In this document: positions 1 to 5,865 of the stretch, in pieces | How the letters are laid out: the number at the start of each line of letters is the position of its first letter | Position numbering within the stretch: the first letter of the stretch is position 1 | Source of the DNA: Candidatus Bipolaricaulota bacterium | Lineage (GTDB): Bacteria > Bipolaricaulota > Bipolaricaulia > RBG-16-55-9 > DRXL01 | Direction of reading: 5' to 3' | Assembly: GCA_023512665.1 (NCBI GenBank) | Contig: JAILZC010000018.1 | Span: 1-9,559 of the forward strand | Length of the DNA stretch: 9,559 nucleotides | Translations under genes and position numbers: made by a program | Notes under the pieces: model-generated | Database searches by the model: none | What the model was told of the DNA's origin: nothing | What the model saw: only the letters and a program-made list of their open reading frames with translations

Positions 1-143
1 CCATAAACGGTTCTCTTTACGAGCCCTACTGCGGTTCGATCCGAAAGCTCATCGACGCATATCTCGACAGGGTCGGCGAGCGAATATTGGTGAGGGCGAT
101 GGAATCGATGGCCGCGTTGGCCGAGGCGCAGAAAGCGGCCTGA
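1..143 (+). CDS. 3' end of an unidentified gene (partial)
   Basis: An open frame enters from the left edge (first full codon at 3) and ends at TGA 141-143, giving 46 residues that begin INGSLYEPYCGSIRKL and end MAALAEAQKAA. The tail is helix-like and rich in Ala, Glu and Arg, as expected for the C-terminal end of a soluble protein. I do not recognise the family from this fragment. It is probably a real gene because the frame is open from the edge, codon use is like that of coaX, and it ends 75 bases before coaX on the same strand. No function is assigned. Confidence 0.5.
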   Translation, partial: INGSLYEPYCGSIRKLIDAYLDRVGERILVRAMESMAALAEAQKAA

Positions 144-155
144 AGCGCAGCCATG

Positions 156-185
156 TTGACATGCACCTCCCCTCGAAGCTAATCT
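156..185 (+). promoter_or_regulatory. possible promoter for coaX
   Basis: A perfect -35 hexamer TTGACA lies at 156-161. The best -10 is TAATCT at 180-185 after an 18-base spacer and is weak (3 of 6). A transcript would start near 192, about 27 bases before the coaX ATG. The -35 match is good and the -10 is not, so this is tentative. Confidence 0.35.
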
Positions 186-218
186 CGATTGAGCGGCGCT
201 TACCAACGGGGGTCGTGC

Positions 219-989
219 ATGCTTCTCGCCGTAGATGTCGGCAACACGCAGATCGCCGTCGGTCTTTTCGACGGCTCCGAGCTGAAAGCCCATTGGCGCA
301 TCGCCACGAGGAGCGATCAGACCGGGGACGAATTGGCTGTCGTCTTTTCGGAGCTGCTGGGGCTCTCGGGCTTGGGTTTTCGCGAAATTAGAGAGATGGT
401 CGTCGCTTCCGTCGTTCCCAGCCTTACCTCGTCCATCATCGAGATGGCTGATAAGGTTATAGGGGCAAGGCCGATGGTCGTCGGCCCGGGCATCAAGACG
501 GGCATCCCCATCCTTTACGATAATCCCCATGAGGTGGGAGCCGATCGAATAGTGAACGCGGTGTCTGGTTTCCAGAAATACGGCGGCCCGCTCATAATAG
601 TCGATTTCGGGACGGCCACGACGTTCAATCTCATCTCCGAGGACGGGAGATTCTTGGGCGGGGCTATCGCGCCCCAGATGGAGCTCGCGGCTTCAGCTCT
701 TGCCCAGCGCGCTGCACAGCTCTACGAGGTCGAGCTGCGCTGCCCCGAAAGCGTCATCGGCAAGACAACCGACGACAATATTCGCTCCGGGTTCGTGCTG
801 GGATTTTTAGATTTAGTTTCCGGGCTGATTCGGCGCTTTCGGGCAGAATACGCTCAAGACTTAAAAGTCATCGTCACCGGGGGCCGCGGGGAGTTCTTCG
901 CCAAGCATATCAAAGAGATCTCGGTCTACGACCCCCATCTGACGTTACAAGGGCTGCGGATTGCTTGGGAGCTGCGCCGGAAGCTTTGA
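219..989 (+). CDS. coaX: type III pantothenate kinase
   Basis: Phosphorylates pantothenate with ATP, the first step of coenzyme A synthesis, in the cytoplasm. The 256-residue product has the marks of the ASKHA-fold CoaX family: the N-terminal phosphate loop DVGNTQIAVG (6-15), the GADR motif (107-110) whose Asp is the catalytic base in characterised CoaX enzymes, the second nucleotide-binding segment DFGTATTF (129-136), GGAIAPQ (147-153), and the C-terminal VTGGRGEFF (219-227). Length is normal for the family. The ATG at 219 is preferred because it puts the phosphate loop six residues from the N-terminus and has a G-rich stretch upstream (208-212); the in-frame TTG at 189 would add ten residues outside the usual family start. 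Type III enzymes are typically K+-dependent and not inhibited by CoA (family knowledge). Confidence 0.95.
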   Translation: MLLAVDVGNTQIAVGLFDGSELKAHWRIATRSDQTGDELAVVFSELLGLSGLGFREIREMVVASVVPSLTSSIIEMADKVIGARPMVVGPGIKTGIPILYDNPHEVGADRIVNAVSGFQKYGGPLIIVDFGTATTFNLISEDGRFLGGAIAPQMELAASALAQRAAQLYEVELRCPESVIGKTTDDNIRSGFVLGFLDLVSGLIRRFRAEYAQDLKVIVTGGRGEFFAKHIKEISVYDPHLTLQGLRIAWELRRKL

Positions 990-1014
990 CTTATCTGGCG
1001 ATTTTTGCTAGAGT
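986..1014 (+). promoter_or_regulatory. sigma70-like promoter for the tatA-sucC-S55 run
   Basis: A -35 hexamer TTGACT (986-991) overlaps the coaX stop codon; after exactly 17 bases comes TAGAGT (1009-1014), which matches 4 of 6 of TATAAT. The predicted start near 1021 leaves a short leader carrying the tatA ribosome site GGAGG (1026-1030). Placement and spacing make this the likely start of the operon that runs to 4447. Confidence 0.55.
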
Positions 1015-1038
1015 GAAAGCAGCACGGAGGTGCACAGT

Positions 1039-1269
1039 ATGTTTGGATTAGGTGCTCCAGAGCTGCTGATTATCTTCTTAGTAGTGCTGCTGCTCTTTGG
1101 GGGCGCGAAGCTCCCAGAGTTGGCGCGCGGTCTGGGCAAGGCCATTCGCAGCTTCAAGGAAGAGGCTGAGGGCATCAAACAGGAGATCGAAAAGGCCGCC
1201 GAGCCTTCTCCCCCATCCCCCGCAGAGAAGAAAGAGTCTCCGGAGCAGCCAGCGGCCAAGCAAAGCTAG
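1039..1269 (+). CDS. tatA: twin-arginine translocase subunit TatA
   Basis: TatA oligomers form the protein-conducting element of the Tat pathway, which exports folded proteins across the cytoplasmic membrane. The 76-residue product has the standard layout: a short N-terminal segment with GAPELL (5-10), one membrane helix (about 8-20), the FGGAKLPELARGLGKAI hinge and amphipathic helix (20-36), then a charged, Pro-, Glu- and Lys-rich disordered tail. The ATG at 1039 is chosen because GGAGG at 1026-1030 lies 8 bases upstream; a GTG at 1030 overlaps that site and would add three residues. No tatC is in the window. A second TatA-like gene starts three bases after the TAG stop, in the same frame. 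Confidence 0.93.
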   Translation: MFGLGAPELLIIFLVVLLLFGGAKLPELARGLGKAIRSFKEEAEGIKQEIEKAAEPSPPSPAEKKESPEQPAAKQS

Positions 1270-1272
1270 CCC

Positions 1273-1401
1273 ATGAAATGGCTTCTCATCATAGCACTGC
1301 TCTTGTTGATCTTCGGGGCGACGCGGCTGCCCCAAGTGGGACGGAGCTTGGGGCAGGCCTGGCGCACCCTGCGCGAGGAGATGAAAACTTCTAAGAAATA
1401 A
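1273..1401 (+). CDS. very short second TatA/E-like protein
   Basis: A 42-residue frame begins MKWLLIIALLLLIFGATRLP, then VGRSLGQAWRTLREEMKTSKK. It shows the TatA/E pattern in miniature: a short hydrophobic helix (3-14), the FG hinge (14-15), an LPxxGRSLG amphipathic-helix start (19-27) and a basic end, but lacks the extra N-terminal residues before the helix and the long C-terminal tail. The usual hinge Lys (as in FGGAKLPEL) is Arg here. It starts 3 bases after the tatA stop and ends 4 bases before sucC, with no clear ribosome site of its own, so translational coupling is likely. Gene finders with a length cut-off will miss it. It could act as a TatE-like or TatA-modulating subunit, or be a decaying duplicate; the conserved motif favours a working gene. 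Confidence 0.75.
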   Translation: MKWLLIIALLLLIFGATRLPQVGRSLGQAWRTLREEMKTSKK

Positions 1402-1405
1402 CCCT

Positions 1406-2563
1406 ATGAGACTACAAGAATACCAAGGGAAGGAGCTCTTTCGTCGAGTTGGGATTCCCGTGGCTGAGGGCAAGATCGCGTTGACGTCGTCAGAAGCCGA
1501 AGGGATCGCGCGCGAGCTAGGCGGCCCCGTCGTCGTGAAAGCCCAGGTCTTAGTCGGCGGTCGAGGCAAGGCCGGCGGCATCAAGCTCGCTCGCACTCCC
1601 GAAGAGGCCCGCGCCCACGCCGAAAATATCTTACAGATGACGATCAAGGGCGAGCGCGTGAGAAAAGTCTTAGTCACCCGCGCCGTGGAGATCGAGCGAG
1701 AATTTTATCTCTCGATCACGATTGACCGCGCGGCGAGGAAGCCCATCGTCATCTTCTCTGCCGAGGGCGGCGTGGAGATCGAGGAGCTCGCCAAGACCTC
1801 TCCACACAAAATCATAAAATTTCACATAGACCCACTCATTGGGCTGCAGCCCTATCAAGTGCGCACGGCGCTCTTCCACGCTGAGATCGCACCGCCCCTG
1901 ATGAAGCCCCTCAGTGATCTCTTTTTTAAGCTCTATCAGGCGTTTGTGCAGTATCGCGCCCAGCTCGTCGAGATCAATCCGTTAGCGTTCGCTGATGGGA
2001 AGCTCATCGCCGTAGACTCGAAATTTATCATTGACGATGACGACGTCCCCGCAGAGTTGGCCGGCTGGGAGGAGGAAGAGCTCGCTGGCAGCCCCGAAGA
2101 GCGCGCGGCCAAGCAAGCGGGCTTGCAGTACGTCAAGCTCGACGGCACTATTGGGATTATTGGGAACGGCGCAGGCTTAGTGATGGCGACGCTCGACGTT
2201 GTGGCGCTCCAGGGCGGACGGCCCGCGAACTTCTTAGACGTCGGCGGCGGGGCCAGCGCGGAAGTGATGAAGAAGGCCCTCCAGATAGTGCTTTCCGATC
2301 AAAACGTCCGTGGGCTGTTTATCAATATCTTCGGGGGGATCACGCGCTGCGATGAGGTCGCGCGCGGCCTGGTCGAGACCCAGAAAGAGCTTGGGATTAG
2401 GGTGCCGATGGTTGTGCGCCTCACCGGCACCAATGAAGAGCTAGGGCGCAAGATCTTAGAAGAACACGGGATCACGCCGGTGGCTAGCATGGAAGAAGGG
2501 GCCGCTCAGATAGTTAGACAGTTTATAGCTCCCAGTTCACAGGGTAGCGAGCTGAGAAACTGA
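1406..2563 (+). CDS. sucC: succinyl-CoA ligase (ADP-forming) beta subunit
   Basis: Beta subunit of the enzyme that interconverts succinyl-CoA and succinate with formation of a nucleoside triphosphate, in the TCA cycle. The 385-residue product is close to the 388 of E. coli SucC and aligns by eye throughout: N-terminal LQEYQGKELF, the ATP-grasp segment QVLVGGRGKAGGIKLA (47-62), GGVEIEELA (121-129), the Mg-binding EINPLA (189-194) and D204, then the CoA-ligase domain with GNGAGLVMATLD (253-264), FLDVGGGAS (276-284), INIFGGITRCDEVARG (306-321) and VVRLTGTNEELG (336-347). It starts 4 bases after the short TatA-like gene and has only a weak ribosome site, which suggests coupling. The alpha subunit gene sucD usually follows but does not here. 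Related malate-CoA ligase beta subunits (MtkA) are similar enough that substrate cannot be settled from the sequence alone. Confidence 0.93.
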   Translation: MRLQEYQGKELFRRVGIPVAEGKIALTSSEAEGIARELGGPVVVKAQVLVGGRGKAGGIKLARTPEEARAHAENILQMTIKGERVRKVLVTRAVEIEREFYLSITIDRAARKPIVIFSAEGGVEIEELAKTSPHKIIKFHIDPLIGLQPYQVRTALFHAEIAPPLMKPLSDLFFKLYQAFVQYRAQLVEINPLAFADGKLIAVDSKFIIDDDDVPAELAGWEEEELAGSPEERAAKQAGLQYVKLDGTIGIIGNGAGLVMATLDVVALQGGRPANFLDVGGGASAEVMKKALQIVLSDQNVRGLFINIFGGITRCDEVARGLVETQKELGIRVPMVVRLTGTNEELGRKILEEHGITPVASMEEGAAQIVRQFIAPSSQGSELRN

Positions 2564-2581
2564 TTCTGAGGAGGGTTGTGC

Positions 2582-4447
2582 ATGAAGGTTCGAGTCATCG
2601 CTGCTGTAGCGCTAGGGCTAGTCATCGCCGTTAGCTTAGGGGTGCGTCCCGCTGACTCCCAGAGCCGGATCATCTCTTTTAGTGAGATCAAGCCCGGCAT
2701 GGAGGGCTTCGGCAAGACGGTCATCAAGGGCACGGAGATCCAGACGTTCTCTGTGAAAGTCGTTGATGTCATTGACAATCCCGGAGTTCTGGATGATCAC
2801 ATTGTCGTTCGGGTGAGCGGGCCGACGATCCGTCAAGCGGGCGGGGTCGCGGCGGGGATGAGCGGCAGCCCCATCTATATTAATAATAGGTTAGCCGGGG
2901 CGCTGTGGGGCTCATGGGGCTTTCAAGTGGGAGCCGAGCCCATCGCGCTCATCCGCCCCATCGAAACGATGCTTGCTCTCGTGAAACCCCTCAAAGAGAA
3001 AGCTCAGATGCGGCTCGGTCAGGTTCCCCATCCCCCCTTGATGAGCTCCGGGGAGATAGCTCAGAGGGCTGCGACGCCTCTATTAGTATCAGGGCTGGAT
3101 GGCCGCGCCCTAAAGTATCTGAAAGACGGAGTGAGCGAGCGTGTGATGCGCTCCGCGGGGATGCGCCAGGCGCTCTTCTCTTGGGGCAGTGAAGACTTCT
3201 CACAAGAGCTTGCGCAAGGGCTGGAGGAACGCTACAGCGTTCGAGTGCAGCCCACGGGGCTCTCCGGCGCGGCGGCTCACGCCGGATCGTACACGAGCGA
3301 TCCCATCCCGCTCCAAGAGGGCAGCCCCTTCGGGGTGATGCTCACCGACGGCGATGTCACGATTGGAGCGTTCGGGACGGTCTCCTACGTGGAAGATCAC
3401 GTGATATTAGGGTTTGGGCACTGGCTTCTCCCTGCGGGCGAGACCGAGTTCTTCTTAACAGAGGCGTATATCTTGGACACGGTCGAGTCGTTAGAGACGC
3501 CGTTTAAGCTCGGTGTGCCGGGGAGGACCATCGGGGCGATCTTAGAAGACCGCTGGCAGGGTGTGGGCGGGGTGACTGACCTTGAGCCACGCTCACTTTC
3601 GGTCTCTTTGACGGTGAAAGACCGAGATCTTGGAGTGACCAATCGCGCGCAATTTCGCATCGCGTATTATGAGAGCTTGATGCCGTTGCTGTTGTTGGTT
3701 GGGGCTTTGGACGCGGTGGATCGCACGCTCAATCGCATTGGGCCGGGGACGATGCTCACTCGCTATACTCTGAAGGCCCAAGAGCTCGACGAGCCCCTGA
3801 CCCGCACGGACGTCTTTGCCAGCTTGAGCGACATTGCCGTCACGGGTCCGTTAAGAATTGCCCAGACGCTCTTTACGCTCGCGCGCAACGAGTTCCGCGA
3901 CGTGGGATTCACTCAGATAGATATCGAACTTGAGGTGCAAGGCGCGGTGCGCGCCCTGAGAGTAAAATCTATCAAGACCGATAAAGAGAGTTACGAGCCG
4001 GGAGAGACCATTCAATATACGGTGACCCTGCAGGCCTACCGGGGCAAGGAACAAACAGTCAAAGGAGAATTGCAGCTTCCCAAGGAGCTGGATCGCTCGA
4101 GCGTGACGCTTCTGGCCTTTGGTGGGCCGCGGCGCAGCGACAGGGACGAGGCACCGGAGTTCGATTCGCTCGACGATCTGATCAGCTTTTTGCAGAAGCT
4201 CCCCAGCAACAACAGTCTCACTGTAGAGCTTCTGAACATCACCGATGAGGGCTCCGACGCCGAAGAGGACTCCGAGCCGGCTGAGCCCTACAAAGACACG
4301 CAGATCATTGACGAGACAATTGTTTATGGGGAAAAAACATTAGAGATCAAGATTAAGACTGAAAAACCCCAGGAACCAACGCCGGAGAAGCCCGAGGAGC
4401 CCAAGCCGGAGAAGAAGCCATGCAAGTTTCCGTTCTACTGCCCGTGA
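2582..4447 (+). CDS. exported protein with SpoIVB-type (S55) peptidase motifs
   Basis: A 621-residue protein with a Sec-type signal peptide (hydrophobic about 5-20, possible cleavage around 24-28). After it come ISFSEIKPGMEGFGKT (31-46) and GVAAGMSGSPIYINNRLAGA (88-107), the serine motif of the S55 family. A second family-like motif, HVILGFGHWLLPAGE, has its His at 280; relatives more often have GHP. Residues about 460-510 look like a beta-sandwich domain (ESYEPGETIQYTV). The end is acidic and then Pro/Glu/Lys-rich, finishing CKFPFYCP. The ATG at 2582 has a strong GAGGAGGG site (2568-2575); a TTG at 2576 is less likely. It lies 18 bases after sucC. Probable location is outside the membrane; the substrate is unknown. 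Proteolysis is inferred from motifs; a structural role is also possible. Confidence 0.75.
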   Translation: MKVRVIAAVALGLVIAVSLGVRPADSQSRIISFSEIKPGMEGFGKTVIKGTEIQTFSVKVVDVIDNPGVLDDHIVVRVSGPTIRQAGGVAAGMSGSPIYINNRLAGALWGSWGFQVGAEPIALIRPIETMLALVKPLKEKAQMRLGQVPHPPLMSSGEIAQRAATPLLVSGLDGRALKYLKDGVSERVMRSAGMRQALFSWGSEDFSQELAQGLEERYSVRVQPTGLSGAAAHAGSYTSDPIPLQEGSPFGVMLTDGDVTIGAFGTVSYVEDHVILGFGHWLLPAGETEFFLTEAYILDTVESLETPFKLGVPGRTIGAILEDRWQGVGGVTDLEPRSLSVSLTVKDRDLGVTNRAQFRIAYYESLMPLLLLVGALDAVDRTLNRIGPGTMLTRYTLKAQELDEPLTRTDVFASLSDIAVTGPLRIAQTLFTLARNEFRDVGFTQIDIELEVQGAVRALRVKSIKTDKESYEPGETIQYTVTLQAYRGKEQTVKGELQLPKELDRSSVTLLAFGGPRRSDRDEAPEFDSLDDLISFLQKLPSNNSLTVELLNITDEGSDAEEDSEPAEPYKDTQIIDETIVYGEKTLEIKIKTEKPQEPTPEKPEEPKPEKKPCKFPFYCP

Positions 4448-4538
4448 AAGAGGCGATGGCAAGGACTTTTTCAAGCTTATCGGCCTAAAAGCGTCTCAAT
4501 GCCTCCCAAGGGCGGGAGTCTATCCCCCCCTAATGGGC

Positions 4539-4563
4539 ACCCCTCCCAAGCCAACGGAGGGGT
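4539..4563 (+). repeat. GC-rich hairpin downstream of the S55 gene
   Basis: ACCCCTCC (4539-4546) and GGAGGGGT (4556-4563) are perfect reverse complements around a 9-base loop. Only two T residues follow, so a classic intrinsic terminator is doubtful. It may stabilise the 3' end of the operon transcript or be part of a dispersed repeat. Confidence 0.45.
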
Positions 4564-4581
4564 TATAATGTGAAATCGCAA

Positions 4582-4610
4582 AGAAAACCCATATTATTTG
4601 AGGGTTTTCT
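4582..4610 (+). terminator. terminator-like hairpin after the S55 gene
   Basis: AGAAAACCC (4582-4590) pairs perfectly with GGGTTTTCT (4602-4610) across an 11-base loop. The descending arm ends in TTTTCTCTCT, a U-rich run broken by C. This is the best candidate for ending the tatA-sucC-S55 transcript, 135 bases past the stop codon. The stem has only three G-C pairs next to the loop, so strength is uncertain. Confidence 0.4.
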
Positions 4611-4634
4611 CTCTCGCGTTTCTGTCTATTGTAT

Positions 4635-4658
4635 GTCTGCTAATCTTAGTTAGCAGAC
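4635..4658. promoter_or_regulatory. perfect 9-bp inverted repeat, possible operator
   Basis: GTCTGCTAA (4635-4643) and TTAGCAGAC (4650-4658) are perfect reverse complements around a 6-base centre. The repeat lies 34 bases upstream of the -35 of the helix-turn-helix gene. Size and symmetry fit a dimer binding site, possibly for that gene's own product; this link is inference. As RNA it would also fold as a hairpin, but no T-run follows. Confidence 0.4.
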
Positions 4659-4691
4659 GTTAGCGCGGGTCGAAAAAAATTATTCTCGATC

Positions 4692-4721
4692 TTGACTCCT
4701 GCGGGCACCTGCGGCTACAAT
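4692..4721 (+). promoter_or_regulatory. sigma70-like promoter for the HTH gene
   Basis: TTGACT (4692-4697) and TACAAT (4716-4721), each 5 of 6 to consensus, are separated by 18 bases. Transcription would start near 4728, about 33 bases before the ATG at 4761. The presence of this promoter argues against any upstream TTG start for the gene. Confidence 0.6.
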
Positions 4722-4741
4722 GCTTTCATCTTGAAAAAGTG

Positions 4742-4761
4742 TGGGGAGGAGGCAGTCCCCA
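4742..4761 (+). promoter_or_regulatory. ribosome site held in a small hairpin
   Basis: The Shine-Dalgarno AGGAGG (4747-4752) lies 8 bases before ATG 4761. TGGGGA (4742-4747) can pair with TCCCCA (4756-4761), putting most of the Shine-Dalgarno in the loop and the first base of the start codon in the stem. This could reduce or regulate translation; it could equally be chance. Confidence 0.35.
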
Positions 4762-5378
4762 TGAAGCACAGCGGGTTCTCCAAGAGCGCCATCGTCGCAC
4801 GCTTCTCCCAGCGGACGCGCAATCTTTTACTCTTTACAGCCTATCAATGTGTGCTGGAGGGCGAGGAGCGGGCGTGGAGCAAGCAGGGGAAGCGATATGA
4901 GCACCTGCATCCGCGGGAGCGGCTGGCCCAGTATCTTGGGGTGCACAAGTCCCATCTGAGCAATTATTTCAACGGTCGCACGGCGATCCCCGACGATGTC
5001 GCCGAGAGGGCGTTCGACCTAATTCCAGAGCATTTGCAACCGTACTTTGCGATTCAAGAACTCTGCGCGGTGCTGATAGATTTGGCGCAGCTCTTTCCCA
5101 AGTATCGTCAGCCGCACGAGTTTGAGTTCTTTTGGAATTTGCCGCATCTAGCGGAGCGAGCGGGGGAGGGCATGGCCTCGAGTGGGGAGGTGCGGGTGCG
5201 GTATGAGTTTGAGTGGGGGAAGGGGGAGCCGAGTGTGAGGGCGGGGAAGGTCGTCTTTGGTGCGGACGATCATGGGCATCCGCGGGTGCGGATTTACGAC
5301 AAGTTTGTGGAGGGGAAGCAGTTGGTGATGGGGGCGCGGGAGATCACGGGCAGGGTTGGAGAAAGGTGTGGCAGGTAA
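4761..5378 (+). CDS. helix-turn-helix protein, probable regulator
   Basis: A 205-residue protein. Residues about 51-75 read as a Cro/XRE-like helix-turn-helix: RERLAQYLGVHKSHLSNYFNG, with the recognition-helix pattern KSHLSNYFNGR followed by a predicted third helix (DDVAERAFDLI). It differs from a minimal XRE regulator by about 50 N-terminal residues rich in Arg and aromatic residues, and by a 110-residue C-terminal part (FEFFWNLPHL, VRVRYEFEWGKGEPS) that I do not recognise and that could be a sensing domain. The start at 4761 follows a readable promoter and a strong Shine-Dalgarno. The 3' third is strikingly G-rich on the coding strand. The last residues (GRVGERCGR) are unlike a typical folded end, so a late frameshift is possible. 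It may control itself through the inverted repeat upstream, or the lipoprotein gene downstream. Confidence 0.7.
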   Translation: MKHSGFSKSAIVARFSQRTRNLLLFTAYQCVLEGEERAWSKQGKRYEHLHPRERLAQYLGVHKSHLSNYFNGRTAIPDDVAERAFDLIPEHLQPYFAIQELCAVLIDLAQLFPKYRQPHEFEFFWNLPHLAERAGEGMASSGEVRVRYEFEWGKGEPSVRAGKVVFGADDHGHPRVRIYDKFVEGKQLVMGAREITGRVGERCGR

Positions 5379-5490
5379 GAAAGTGGGTCTACAGAAACGA
5401 AGGAGGTGACAAAACTCTATACAAGATGATCTGGTGTCATTGTCGTTTAGATGCTTGCATCACGATATTCTAAAGGAGGAGGTCTGTGAT
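5379..5490. other. spacer before the lipoprotein gene
   Basis: A strong Shine-Dalgarno-like AAGGAGGTGA (5400-5409) has no well-placed start codon; the nearest ATG (5426) is 16 bases away and opens only 15 codons. TTGTCG (5440-5445) and TATTCT (5466-5471) resemble promoter boxes but the spacer is 20 bases. The real ribosome site of the next gene is AAAGGAGGAGG (5472-5482). Confidence 0.4.
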
Positions 5491-5838
5491 ATGTTAAGCA
5501 TAAGACGGCTACTATTGGGCACCACATTATTAGGAGTCCTATTTCTCTGCGCATGGCTAGTTGGTGGATGCGCTTTATCACCCTCCAGCCAACTTCTCCC
5601 CCCCTCCGACCTTCCTGACCTTCGTGAGTTACCAGACTTTCCACACATTCCGTTCCGTGGTGAGCGTCTATCGCTCCTTCATCACGAGGTTATACAAATT
5701 TCGCCAGAAGGCCTCGGTAGCCTCACATGGTCGATGTCCACTACATCGCCCGCTCTGACTGACCTGTACCAAAAATATTGGGAACAGTTCGAGACGGACC
5801 CCACAGTTAGGGAGGACTTCTTCAACAATATCCAGTAG
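5491..5838 (+). CDS. N-terminal part of a lipoprotein, ends at in-frame TAG
   Basis: 115 residues beginning MLSIRRLLLGTTLLGVLF. A basic start (R5, R6), a hydrophobic core (7-25) and LVGGCAL with Cys27 form a probable lipoprotein signal: lipidation at Cys27 would anchor the product to a membrane facing outwards. The lipobox has Gly at -1 and -2, which is acceptable but not ideal. After it come a Pro-rich linker (DLPDLRELPDFPHIPF) and a helix-forming stretch (LTDLYQKYWEQFETDP). The ATG has a strong site, AAAGGAGGAGG, at 5472-5482. The TAG at 5836-5838 is not followed by another in-frame stop until 7192; the next 442 codons belong to the same frame and continue the same helix. This is probably the front half of one gene interrupted by a nonsense codon. 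I do not recognise the family. Confidence 0.65.
   Translation: MLSIRRLLLGTTLLGVLFLCAWLVGGCALSPSSQLLPPSDLPDLRELPDFPHIPFRGERLSLLHHEVIQISPEGLGSLTWSMSTTSPALTDLYQKYWEQFETDPTVREDFFNNIQ
5836..5838 (+). other. in-frame amber codon within a single reading frame
   Basis: The frame that starts at ATG 5491 runs to TGA 7192-7194 with this TAG as the only interruption. The residues before it (REDFFNNIQ) and after it (EYATLLSTQVERLQMKR) read as one amphipathic helix. One base change would restore a sense codon, for example CAG, GAG or AAG. Confidence 0.75.
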
Positions 5839-5865
5839 GAATACGCTACACTTTTAAGTACACAG

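Larger units (their letters stand above)
4448..4691. other. gene-free interval with hairpins between two blocks
   Basis: No convincing gene on either strand. It holds a G/C-rich hairpin (4539-4563), a terminator-like hairpin (4582-4610), a perfect 9-bp inverted repeat (4635-4658) and an A-run (4673-4679). The nine-base word CCTCCCAAG occurs twice (4502-4510 and 4542-4550). A TATAAT sits at 4564-4569 but has no -35 at a proper distance. Confidence 0.6.

Noticed and set aside
1078..1677. A long minus-strand frame across tatA and the sucC start
   Set aside because: It is antisense to well-supported genes and its product is low-complexity and resembles no family; a shadow of GC-rich coding on the + strand.
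4444..4488. A 14-codon frame from a GTG overlapping the S55 gene's stop
   Set aside because: Very short, no motif, no ribosome site and no known partner; most likely chance.
4564..4569. A perfect TATAAT in the gap after the S55 gene
   Set aside because: No -35-like hexamer lies 16-18 bases upstream (that position is the C-rich hairpin arm), and no gene starts soon after.
4500..4700. Possible CRISPR array or tRNA in the gap
   Set aside because: No regularly spaced repeats and no cloverleaf could be drawn; the repeats seen are single hairpins.
5215..5246. Four G-tracts in the 3' part of the HTH gene, a possible G-quadruplex
   Set aside because: One loop is 12 bases and the stretch is coding; the G-richness is explained by Gly, Glu and Val codons with third-position G.
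5426..5473. A 15-codon Cys-containing frame after a strong Shine-Dalgarno-like AAGGAGGTGA
   Set aside because: The Shine-Dalgarno is 16 bases from the ATG, too far for efficient use, and the product has no recognisable feature.
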